Positions 17,455 through 26,291 of a DNA stretch of 29,953 bases are shown one piece after another. How positions within the stretch are numbered: the stretch's first letter is position 1; every line of letters starts with the position of its first letter. The DNA comes from a virus, in IMG/VR virus record IMGVR_UViG_3300047548_000862, positions 1 through 29,953 of that record, one strand, 5' to 3'. The notes under the pieces are model-generated. The model was not told the DNA's origin. It saw only the letters and a list, made by a program, of their open reading frames with translations, and did no database searches. The translations under genes and the position numbers were made by a program.

Positions 17455-20400
17455 ATGCCTCAGAATACTAATCTAAACATTTCTCCATATTTTGATGACT
17501 TTGACGAAGCAAATAATTATAAAAGAGTATTATTTAAACCAGGAACTCCAATTCAAGCTAGAGAATTAACTACTTTACAGTCAATTCTTCAGAATCAAAT
17601 TGAAAAATTTGGAAAGCACTTTTTCAAAGAAGGATCAGTAGTAATTCCCGGTCAAATTTCATATGATTCAAATTATTTTTGTGTCCAAATTGATGAAACT
17701 CATCTAGGAATTCCAGTATCATTATATCTTGAGAATTTCAAAGGAAAATTAATTAAAGGTGATCTGAGTGGTGTAACTGCAAAAGTAGAAAATATTATAT
17801 CTAATGTAGAGTCCGAAAGAAACAACTACACAATATATGTAAAATATCAAAGTTCTAGTGATGTTAATTTTACTAGTAGCACATTTGTAGATGGTGAAAA
17901 TTTAATTTCAGTTGATGATGTTTCTTATGGGATATCTGCCATAAGAGCAGGAACAACTTTTGCAACTACAATTATATCAAATTCAACTGCGGTTGGATCA
18001 GCAGCAAAGATTGCTTCTGGTGTTTATTTCATCAGAGGATTTTTTGTAAATGTTTCAGAACAATCAATAATTTTAGATCAATACTCAAATTCACCATCTT
18101 ATAGAGTTGGTTTATTAATTGATGAAGAGTTAGCAGTAGCATCAAATCAATATCAAGATTTATATGATAATGCACAAGGATTTTCCAACTATGCTGCTCC
18201 TGGAGCAGATAGACTTAAGTTTGAAGTTACTCTGATAAAAAAAGAAATTGATAATTTTAATGATGAGAATTTTATTGAATTAATTAGATTAAATAATGGT
18301 GTACTTCAAAAGTTTGTAAGTACCTCAAATTATGATTTAATCAGAGATGAATTGGCAAGAAGAACTTATGATGAATCTGGAGATTATTATATTAGACCAT
18401 TCAATATAGTATTGAAAGAGTCTCTTAATGATAGAATTGGTAATGATGGAATGTTTTATGAAACAGATAAAACTAGGCAAGGTAATGTTCCATCAGAAAA
18501 TCTTGGTAGCATCGTAGTTGGACCAGGAAAAGCATATGTAAGAGGTTATGATATAGAAACTATTGATAACCTTGTAGTAGATTTTAATAAACCAAGAGAT
18601 ACAGAAAAACAAGAAAATCAATCTATTCCGTTTAATGTAGGAAGACAGATTTTACTTAATAATGTTTATGGATCTGGAATTATTGGTTTTGGATCTGAAG
18701 CAAAAATAGATTTATATTCTGGTAGAACTTCTACTCCTGGTTCTGCATCTGGAGAAAAGATAGGGGTTGCTAGAATATATGATTTTAAATTAAGGAATGC
18801 AGAATACCAAAATGCAGCAACCCAGTTTGAATGCTCTCTCTATGATGTTCAAACATATACAAAAATTATTTTAAATACTGGCATTGATATAGATGCTCCA
18901 GCATTTATAGAAGGAAAGAATAGTTCTGCATCAGGGTATTTAGTAAGCAGTGTAAATGATTCGGAAACACTTTTATTATATCAAGTATCTGGATCATTTA
19001 ATATTAATGAGAGAATATCAATAAATGGAATAGATAACGGAAGGATTATAAAAGAAATTAGAGATTATAATTTATCTGATGTTCATCAAGTAAAAAATAG
19101 TTCTGGAATTTCTACATTTACTTCAGATACTGTATTAAATACCAAACTATTTTTATCAGATCCTTCAACACAATACACTATTACTTCTTCTGGAGAAATT
19201 ACATCATCAGATCCAACTTTTTATGTTGGAATACAAACTGGTGACATACTTTCATATTCTAGAGAAGGACTTTCTGTTCCTGTTTATAATAAAGTAACTG
19301 AAATAGATGCTCCTAATAATAAAATAATTGTCTCTTCAGTATCTTCTGTGGCTGGAGTTTGTACTGGAGCACTTCCTGCATCTACTGTAACCGTAAATGA
19401 TTTAAGAAAGTTAACATTAGAAGTTTTAAACACAAATAATTCTTATCTTTATTCTAGACTATATCATAAAAATATTGCAACATTAGATTTATCTAATTCT
19501 AATATAATAATAAGAAAATCATATAATATTGTAGTATCTGCAAATTCGTATGCATCTACATTAGAAACTGATATAAGTTTAACACTAGAACCTTTTGATG
19601 AAGAGGATTACACACTAACTTACATCTCCAATGGAATAGTTGAACCCCTTAGTAATCAAAAATTAAATGTTTCCGGAAGAACTATATCTTTAACAAACTT
19701 ATCTTCAAATGGTAATGCAATTCTGACAGTTACATATAAGAAGGTTAATACAAAAGTAAAGAAAAAAATATATAATAGATCATCTAGTTTGGTAATTAGT
19801 GGTTCTAATTCATCTGCATCTGGTATTGGGAATACAACATTAAATGACGGATTAGTTTATAGACCAGCATATGGTTTAAGGGTACAGGATAAAGTAGTAT
19901 CACTCAATGTTCCTGATGTGGTTTCAATATTGGGTATATATGAATCATCATCTACAGATGATCCTAGTTTACCAACTATCACTTTTAGTTCTCTCAATTC
20001 AACTACAGATAATTTTATTGCAGGTGAGCAATTTATAGGAAAAACTAGTGGTGCTGTTGCTCAATTTGTTTCTACTTCTGGAATTAATCAAGTTGAAATT
20101 GTATATTTAAATGAGAATAAATTTTCTATTGGTGAAACAATAACATCTAAAGAAACAAATATAACTGGAACTGTTGGATCTTTGGGTGCAGGGGATAAAG
20201 ATATTAAGGATAATTTTATTTTAGATAATGGACAAAGACTTGAATATTATGATTATTCTAGATTAATAAGAAAGAAGGAAGTATCTGCTCCAACCAAAAA
20301 AATCAGAGTAATTTATAATAGTTATGTAATTGATCCAAACGATGAAGGTGATTTTGTATCTGTAGATTCTTATGATGCAGATAGATATTCAAAAGAAATA

Positions 20401-23400
20401 GCAACTATCAATGGAATTAGAACTACCGATATTATTGATTTAAGACCAAGGGTAGATGATTTTTCTCCAATAAATGCACAATATTCTCCTTTTGAATATA
20501 GTGCGAGAGTTTTTAGTCCTTATTCTAATTCTGCAACAAATATTTTTGCTAAGGATAAAACATTAAATCTTTCATATTCTTATTATCTTCCAAGAATAGA
20601 TAAAGTCTTTTTAACTAAAGATGGATCATTTATTGTTAGCACTGGAATTCCATCGTTGACACCAAAAGCACCAAACAATGTAGATTCTGCTTTAGAGATA
20701 TGCACAATATATTATCCTGCATATCTTTATGATATTAGACAAGCTCAAATATCATTAGTAAGTCATAAGAGATATCGAATGAAAGATATTTCTAGATTGG
20801 AAGATAGATTATCCAATGTTGAATATTATACTTCACTTTCTTTGTTGGAAACTGATACTAAAAATCTTTCCATAAGAGATGCACAAACAGGATTAGATAG
20901 ATTTAAGTGTGGATTTTTTGTTGACAATTTTAAATCATATCTAGGTGGTGACATTTCAAATCGTTTATATAGAGCAAGTGTAGATACTTCATTTGGTCAA
21001 TTGAGACCAATGCATTATACGACTTCGGTAGATTTACTTTTGGGATCAAGTGTTATAATTGGTATTGGAACTATTTCCGACCCAACCACAGACTTAAGAT
21101 ATGTAACTGATCTGGGAAATCCAAATGCAAAGAGAGTTGGAGACATAGTATGCTTAGACTATTCTGATGTTGTATTTACAGAAAATAAATTTGCAACAAG
21201 AACAGAAAATGTTAATCCTTTCAATACTCCAACTTGGATTGGATCTATAGAATTAAATCCATCCACAGATACTTGGATTGAAACTAGAAGAACAGAAAGA
21301 GTTGATGATATTGAAGGAAGTTATTCTTCTTCCATACAGCAATTGGGTGTTGATACTAATACTGGATTATCTCCAGTAAACTGGAATTCTTGGGAAACTA
21401 ATTGGACTGGAACTTCTGTTGTTGAAGGTCCAGTTATTGCAAGATTAAATGAAAGGTCTAGGACTTCCTCTACTGTTCAGAATAGATGGGTAACAGTAAC
21501 AACAGAGTCTGAATGGACTGAACTTAGAAATACCACCATAACAACAACAACAAATCAAAGTAGACAAGGAATTCAATTTGGAGTTTCGGAAAGATTTGAT
21601 TCAACTTCTCTTGGAGATAGAGTTGTTTCTAGGGCAATTGTGACTTTAATGAGATCAAGAAACATTGAAGTTGTTGCAAGAAGAATGAAGCCTTCTACTA
21701 GGTTGTATGCTTTCTTTGATAACATTGATGTCACTAATTTTATTGTTCCCAAACTAATTGAAATTAGAATGCTTAGTGGAACTTTCCAGAAAGGGGAAGT
21801 TGTAACGGGAACTATGCCTTCGGGTGGAGCAAATAGAACAATACGTTTTAGACTAGCAAGACCAGATCATAAATATGGTCCATACAATTTCTCAACAAAT
21901 TCAGGATCCGCGGATCTTTCTATTCTACCATTCTTTGATACTTATAAAACAAATCCATATAATCCAACAAATTCTATTGGAAGTGAATATTCATCAACTT
22001 CTACAATATTAAATGTTGACACAGCAAGTTTAGAATTACAATCACAATCAGACTTTTTTGGTTGTATTGCACCGCAGATGCAACTTGTTGGCCAAACAAG
22101 CAATGCAATAGCAGTTGTTAATGATATAAGATTAATTACTGATCAATCTGGAACTTTTATTGGTTCATTGTTTATTCCAGACCCAACTATTCGTTCAAAC
22201 CCATCTTTCCAAACAGGAACAAAAACTCTTACATTAACAACAAGTCCAACTAATTCCAGAACATCTGCACCATCAGATAGCATTGGAGAAGCAAACTTTA
22301 CTGCTAGTGGAACTATTGATAACGTAGAGAATGTTACTTTAAGGATTAGAAATGCAGAAATTGAAAGATTGACTGTTTCTGAGGCAAGAACACTTTCAGA
22401 GACAGAAGATAGACTAGTTGCACAAAATAGATCAAGTAGAACAACCAGAACTTACTATGACCCATTAGCACAATCATTTGAGGTTACTGATATTAATGGT
22501 GTATTTTTAACAAAATGCGAGATTTACTTTAAGACTAAGGATCCCACTGAGGTTCCTGTCACAATGCAGATCAGAACAGTTCAATTGGGAACTCCAACTC
22601 AGGAAATTTTACCTTTCTCTGAAGTATCACTAGAACCAGATCAAATTTCTGTATCTGATGATGCTACTGTTCCAACAACATTTACATTCCAAGCACCAGT
22701 TTATCTAGAAGGTGGTGGTGAATATGCAATTGTATTGTTATCAAACTCAGATTCATATAATGTATGGATTTCTAGAATGACTGAGGTTGATGTAACTTCT
22801 CAGAATAGACCAGAATCAGAAAGAATTATTGTTTCTAGACAACCAACACTTGGATCATTATTTAAATCTCAAAATGCATCTACTTGGGATCCATCACAAT
22901 TAGAGGATCTTAAGTTTACACTTTATAGAGCAAACTTTACAACAAATGATGCTATAGTTAGATTCTACAATCCACCTCTAGGAATTGGAAATAGACAAAT
23001 CGTTTCACTTAGAACTAATCCAGTAGTTGCTTATTCACAAAAAATTCTTGTTGGGTTAGCACAAAGTATGAGTCAATTTGATATTAATAATTTAACACCT
23101 GGTGTTAAATTATATCAAAGTAACTATCCTGATTTCTCCGGTAATTTAGTAAGCATAGTTGGTTCTGTTGGTATTGGATCAACACTATCAATGACTAATG
23201 TTGGTTCTGCTTATACTGCAAATAAGACTTATAGTAATGTTCCAGTAACAACTTTATCTGGAAGAGGATTTGGTGCAAGGGTCAATTTAACCATTCAGAA
23301 TAACGTTGCTGTTGCTGCTACAGTCTCTATTGGTGGAACTGGGTATGCTGTTGGTGATACAATGACGGTACAGAATCAGTATACGGGTGGATTTGGAAAG

Positions 23401-24993
23401 AATCTAATATTGTCTATTCCGAATAATGTTGGAATTCTAAGTTCTTTCAATTCTATGATAATTGAAAATGTTCAAGATAATATTAATACTTCTGGTGTTT
23501 TAAATCAAATTCAGTATACTGGTATTGGAAATACTATAACTACAGTAACAAATGGATTTGTTGTCTATAGTGAAACTATTGATGATGGATTGCATCTAAA
23601 AGTAAATCATAACAATCATGGAATGTATTCAGACTTAAATTATGTAACTTTATTTGATATTGAATCTGATGTTCCTCCATCAACTTTAACCGCAGAATAC
23701 AACCAAAGTTCTACCTCAGATATACAATTAGCAAATGTTGGCATATTTACTTATTTTGAAAATATTGGTATTTCTTCGGACAATCCAGGTTATATTAAAG
23801 TAAATAATGAAATAATTAGATATACTGGTATTAATACTTCTACAAATTCATTAAGTGGGATAACTAGAGGTATTGATATTATTGATTCAGTAAGTCCAAA
23901 TACAAGAACAACTCTTTCTATAAATTCACATCCAGTTGGATCTCAAGTATTTAAGTATGAATTTAATGGAGTATCACTTAGAAGAATCAACAAAACTCAC
24001 TATTTTGGAGACGTAGATTTAAATAAGTATCCAATTGAACTTGATAGTTATCATGTAAAACTTGATATGACAAAATCTGGAAAAGATAGAAAATTCGGAA
24101 CACCTAGACTATACTTTAATCAGACAAAAACAGGAGGAACCTACCAATCAAACTTAGGTTCAACTGGATCTAATACATTATCCGGACCAAAAGCATCTCA
24201 AAATATTCCATATAGTATTATTAGACCAAATATTCAATTTATGACTCCAGAAACAACATCTATTGATGCACAAATAAGAACTGTTTCTGGTTCAAGTATT
24301 AATGGAAATGAAAGTTCATTTGTTGAACAGTCATATATTCCTGTATCATTGAATTCCAATAATTTCTTACCAACACCTAGAATAATTTCATCAAAAGTTA
24401 ATTCTGAAAAAAATCTATCTAATAATCAAGGAAATACATCATTTACTATGGAATTAAAACTTTCCACAACAGATAGTAAAGTTTCTCCAATAATTGATTT
24501 AGATAGAATTAATATTATTACCTCAATGAATAGAATTAATTCTCCAATATCAAATTATAAAACAGATTCTAGAGTAAATAGTCTTTTTGATGATCCAAAT
24601 GCTGCGATTTATATTTCTAAAGTAATTAGATTGGAAAAAAATGCTGATAGTTTAAAAGTTTATTTTGATGCGTTCAGAGATTCATCCAATCAAATTATTG
24701 TACTTTATAGATTGTTGAGACCAGATACTCCCGATGATCAACAACTTTATGAGTTGTTCCCAGGATATAATAATATTGACGATTTTGGAAATACTATTGA
24801 TCCAAAAGAAAATAACGGATTACCCGATAAGTTTGTTTCTGAATCATTAGCATTAGATGATTTTAGATCATATGAATATACAGCAAAAAATCTTCCATTA
24901 TTTAATGGTTACCAGATTAAAATTATAATGACTGGCACAAATCAAGCAGTAACACCATTACTTAGAGACCTAAGAGTTGTGGCAACAATATGA
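17455..24993 (+). CDS. Giant DUF4815-type virion structural protein
   Basis: 2512 residues. The N-terminus (PYFDDFDEANNYKRVLFKPG, then RELTTLQSILQNQIEKFG at 36-53 and HFFKEGSVVIPG) is the hallmark of the DUF4815 family of T4-like cyanophages. Further family-typical blocks are SRLEDRLSNVEYYTSLSLLE (about 1114), LGDRVVSRAIVTLMRSRNIE (about 1388), YYDPLAQSFEV (about 1667) with a beta-sandwich after it (PVYLEGGGEYAIVLLS), and a C-terminal region with VIRLEKNADSLKVYFDAF (about 2390). A GxGY cassette lies at nt 23120-23410 and a 'GYIKVNNEIIRYTGI ... ITRGI' module near nt 23710-23985. It occupies the place of T4 genes 9 and 10, suggesting a baseplate-edge or fibre-network component; this role is inferred from position. 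The next gene overlaps its stop by 4 nt. Confidence 0.88.
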   Translation: MPQNTNLNISPYFDDFDEANNYKRVLFKPGTPIQARELTTLQSILQNQIEKFGKHFFKEGSVVIPGQISYDSNYFCVQIDETHLGIPVSLYLENFKGKLIKGDLSGVTAKVENIISNVESERNNYTIYVKYQSSSDVNFTSSTFVDGENLISVDDVSYGISAIRAGTTFATTIISNSTAVGSAAKIASGVYFIRGFFVNVSEQSIILDQYSNSPSYRVGLLIDEELAVASNQYQDLYDNAQGFSNYAAPGADRLKFEVTLIKKEIDNFNDENFIELIRLNNGVLQKFVSTSNYDLIRDELARRTYDESGDYYIRPFNIVLKESLNDRIGNDGMFYETDKTRQGNVPSENLGSIVVGPGKAYVRGYDIETIDNLVVDFNKPRDTEKQENQSIPFNVGRQILLNNVYGSGIIGFGSEAKIDLYSGRTSTPGSASGEKIGVARIYDFKLRNAEYQNAATQFECSLYDVQTYTKIILNTGIDIDAPAFIEGKNSSASGYLVSSVNDSETLLLYQVSGSFNINERISINGIDNGRIIKEIRDYNLSDVHQVKNSSGISTFTSDTVLNTKLFLSDPSTQYTITSSGEITSSDPTFYVGIQTGDILSYSREGLSVPVYNKVTEIDAPNNKIIVSSVSSVAGVCTGALPASTVTVNDLRKLTLEVLNTNNSYLYSRLYHKNIATLDLSNSNIIIRKSYNIVVSANSYASTLETDISLTLEPFDEEDYTLTYISNGIVEPLSNQKLNVSGRTISLTNLSSNGNAILTVTYKKVNTKVKKKIYNRSSSLVISGSNSSASGIGNTTLNDGLVYRPAYGLRVQDKVVSLNVPDVVSILGIYESSSTDDPSLPTITFSSLNSTTDNFIAGEQFIGKTSGAVAQFVSTSGINQVEIVYLNENKFSIGETITSKETNITGTVGSLGAGDKDIKDNFILDNGQRLEYYDYSRLIRKKEVSAPTKKIRVIYNSYVIDPNDEGDFVSVDSYDADRYSKEIATINGIRTTDIIDLRPRVDDFSPINAQYSPFEYSARVFSPYSNSATNIFAKDKTLNLSYSYYLPRIDKVFLTKDGSFIVSTGIPSLTPKAPNNVDSALEICTIYYPAYLYDIRQAQISLVSHKRYRMKDISRLEDRLSNVEYYTSLSLLETDTKNLSIRDAQTGLDRFKCGFFVDNFKSYLGGDISNRLYRASVDTSFGQLRPMHYTTSVDLLLGSSVIIGIGTISDPTTDLRYVTDLGNPNAKRVGDIVCLDYSDVVFTENKFATRTENVNPFNTPTWIGSIELNPSTDTWIETRRTERVDDIEGSYSSSIQQLGVDTNTGLSPVNWNSWETNWTGTSVVEGPVIARLNERSRTSSTVQNRWVTVTTESEWTELRNTTITTTTNQSRQGIQFGVSERFDSTSLGDRVVSRAIVTLMRSRNIEVVARRMKPSTRLYAFFDNIDVTNFIVPKLIEIRMLSGTFQKGEVVTGTMPSGGANRTIRFRLARPDHKYGPYNFSTNSGSADLSILPFFDTYKTNPYNPTNSIGSEYSSTSTILNVDTASLELQSQSDFFGCIAPQMQLVGQTSNAIAVVNDIRLITDQSGTFIGSLFIPDPTIRSNPSFQTGTKTLTLTTSPTNSRTSAPSDSIGEANFTASGTIDNVENVTLRIRNAEIERLTVSEARTLSETEDRLVAQNRSSRTTRTYYDPLAQSFEVTDINGVFLTKCEIYFKTKDPTEVPVTMQIRTVQLGTPTQEILPFSEVSLEPDQISVSDDATVPTTFTFQAPVYLEGGGEYAIVLLSNSDSYNVWISRMTEVDVTSQNRPESERIIVSRQPTLGSLFKSQNASTWDPSQLEDLKFTLYRANFTTNDAIVRFYNPPLGIGNRQIVSLRTNPVVAYSQKILVGLAQSMSQFDINNLTPGVKLYQSNYPDFSGNLVSIVGSVGIGSTLSMTNVGSAYTANKTYSNVPVTTLSGRGFGARVNLTIQNNVAVAATVSIGGTGYAVGDTMTVQNQYTGGFGKNLILSIPNNVGILSSFNSMIIENVQDNINTSGVLNQIQYTGIGNTITTVTNGFVVYSETIDDGLHLKVNHNNHGMYSDLNYVTLFDIESDVPPSTLTAEYNQSSTSDIQLANVGIFTYFENIGISSDNPGYIKVNNEIIRYTGINTSTNSLSGITRGIDIIDSVSPNTRTTLSINSHPVGSQVFKYEFNGVSLRRINKTHYFGDVDLNKYPIELDSYHVKLDMTKSGKDRKFGTPRLYFNQTKTGGTYQSNLGSTGSNTLSGPKASQNIPYSIIRPNIQFMTPETTSIDAQIRTVSGSSINGNESSFVEQSYIPVSLNSNNFLPTPRIISSKVNSEKNLSNNQGNTSFTMELKLSTTDSKVSPIIDLDRINIITSMNRINSPISNYKTDSRVNSLFDDPNAAIYISKVIRLEKNADSLKVYFDAFRDSSNQIIVLYRLLRPDTPDDQQLYELFPGYNNIDDFGNTIDPKENNGLPDKFVSESLALDDFRSYEYTAKNLPLFNGYQIKIIMTGTNQAVTPLLRDLRVVATI

Positions 24994-25193
24994 TACCTGT
25001 AAAAGAAAATAAAGGTCTTTTCAGAGATGAGAAGACCAACTCAATTATAAACTGCGATGACTTACAATATGAACAATATATGAAGATGAAAGCAATTAAG
25101 ACAAAAGAAAAAAGTGAACTAGAAGAACTAAAGTCAGATATAAATGAAATAAAGTCTGTATTGAAAATTCTTTTAGAAAAGATAAATAACTAA
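24990..25193 (+). CDS. Small coiled-coil protein of unknown function
   Basis: 67 residues, with an ATGA overlap with the end of the DUF4815 gene, which argues for translational coupling. The N-terminus (PVKENKGLFRDEKTNSIINC) is polar. Residues about 30-66 are charged and helical with heptad spacing of Leu/Ile (ELEELKSDINEIKSVLKILL), predicting a short coiled coil. No membrane segment or signal peptide. It could be an assembly factor or a small virion component; no family is assigned. Confidence 0.7.
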   Translation: MIPVKENKGLFRDEKTNSIINCDDLQYEQYMKMKAIKTKEKSELEELKSDINEIKSVLKILLEKINN

Positions 25194-25214
25194 AATCCCA
25201 CTTTCAATTATCTA

Positions 25215-25550
25215 ATGTCTGCGAAGCAAATAAATCTGGTAATAGAGCAAGGAACGGATTTTGAAAGTACTTTTACAATTTATAATGAAAATGGAACAAA
25301 ATTAAATTTGACCGGATTTACCGGTATGAGTTTAATTAAAAAAAGTACATATTCATCTACATCATATCCGTTTACAGTTTCTTTCCCAAATAGATTAGGT
25401 GGTCAAATAAGTGTTTCTATGGGAAGGAGTGATACTTCTCTAATTGAAGGTGGAAGATATGTTTATGACGTTGTTATTACATCACCAAACAATTATACAA
25501 GAAGAGTAGTTCAAGGAAGTGTTTTAGTAACACCAGGAGTTAGTCTATGA
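25215..25550 (+). CDS. Small beta-sandwich-like phage protein
   Basis: 111 residues. The pattern (LVIEQGTDFESTFTIYNENG, LNLTGFTGMSLIKKS, SVSMGRSDTSLIEGGRYVYD, RRVVQGSVLVTPG) is that of small Ig-like or BppU-N-like domains often found near tail and baseplate genes, where an N-terminal 'QGtDF' strand precedes a predicted jellyroll. No strong ribosome binding site lies in the 21-nt gap before it. The next gene overlaps its stop by 4 nt, so the two are probably made together. Fold is inferred; function unknown. Confidence 0.7.
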   Translation: MSAKQINLVIEQGTDFESTFTIYNENGTKLNLTGFTGMSLIKKSTYSSTSYPFTVSFPNRLGGQISVSMGRSDTSLIEGGRYVYDVVITSPNNYTRRVVQGSVLVTPGVSL

Positions 25551-26227
25551 CAAATTATGATGTAAGATTAACTTCTCAAGATAGATTTACAGTTGATGTA
25601 AACTATGAAATACCGTTAAAGCAGGTACAATATAATAATCTCATCATTGATGACATTTCAAGTCAATTTAATGGATCTGATACAAATTTCACTCTTTATG
25701 TGAACGGAGAAGAATATTTTCCAATTAATGAGCAACAACTTTTAATTTCTGTAGGTGATATTTTATTAGAGCCAGTAGTAGATTATCAAGTTTCTGGAAG
25801 TACTATTATTTTTACTATTCCTCCATCAAGTGGAAATACTTTTTCTGGAATTGCATTAGTAACTACTGCAGACTTAACTAGAACAATAGTATTTCTAATT
25901 GATAATGGTTCATTAGATATATCTCCAGGGAGCAAAGGATATATTTCACTAGATGTTAGTGGAACAATAGAATCTTGGACCATTTTATCAGAAGATACTG
26001 GATCTATCGCAATAGACATAAAGAAGACATCATATTCGGATTTCCCAAATAATTTTATTTCAATAGTTGGAGGAGAAATTCCCGTCTTAATTAATCAAAA
26101 TAAAAATAAAGATGATATCTTGACAACTTGGGATAAGTTTTTAAATACTGGTGACATTCTTGATTTTGATGTCCTTAGTTGCTCTGGAATTTCTAAATGC
26201 ACGTTAACATTGAAATTAAAAGTATGA
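25547..26227 (+). CDS. Two-module fibre-tip-like structural protein
   Basis: 226 residues. The first part (about 35-105) holds 'DDISSQFNGSDTNFTLYVNG ... GDILLEP ... YQVSGSTIIF', a beta module also present in the 1614-residue protein at 11010-15854. The second part (about 118-226: DISPGSKGYISLDVSGTIES, then DTGSIAIDIKK, WDKFLNTGDILDFDV and a closing strand CTLTLKLKV) resembles a C-terminal domain seen on many phage tail fibre and tip proteins. It starts in an ATGA overlap with the preceding gene. A virion or tail-tip location is likely; the ligand is unknown. Confidence 0.75.
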   Translation: MTNYDVRLTSQDRFTVDVNYEIPLKQVQYNNLIIDDISSQFNGSDTNFTLYVNGEEYFPINEQQLLISVGDILLEPVVDYQVSGSTIIFTIPPSSGNTFSGIALVTTADLTRTIVFLIDNGSLDISPGSKGYISLDVSGTIESWTILSEDTGSIAIDIKKTSYSDFPNNFISIVGGEIPVLINQNKNKDDILTTWDKFLNTGDILDFDVLSCSGISKCTLTLKLKV

Positions 26228-26238
26228 GAACTTTAGAT

Positions 26239-26246
26239 TATAAATA
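26239..26246 (+). promoter_or_regulatory. T4-type late promoter, perfect consensus
   Basis: TATAAATA, an exact match to the T4 late promoter element, lies in the 64-nt gap before the gene at 26292. The predicted leader is about 40 nt and carries a strong ribosome binding site. This is the best promoter candidate in the window. Confidence 0.7.
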
Positions 26247-26278
26247 ATCATATAAAACATTTTTTAATTGTATATTCC

Positions 26279-26284
26279 AGGAGA
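26279..26284 (+). promoter_or_regulatory. Strong Shine-Dalgarno for the 460-residue gene
   Basis: AGGAGA, 7 nt before the ATG at 26292, is the clearest ribosome binding site in the window; most other starts have weak ones. It supports the chosen start and suggests high expression of this gene. Confidence 0.75.
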
Positions 26285-26291
26285 TTAGTAG

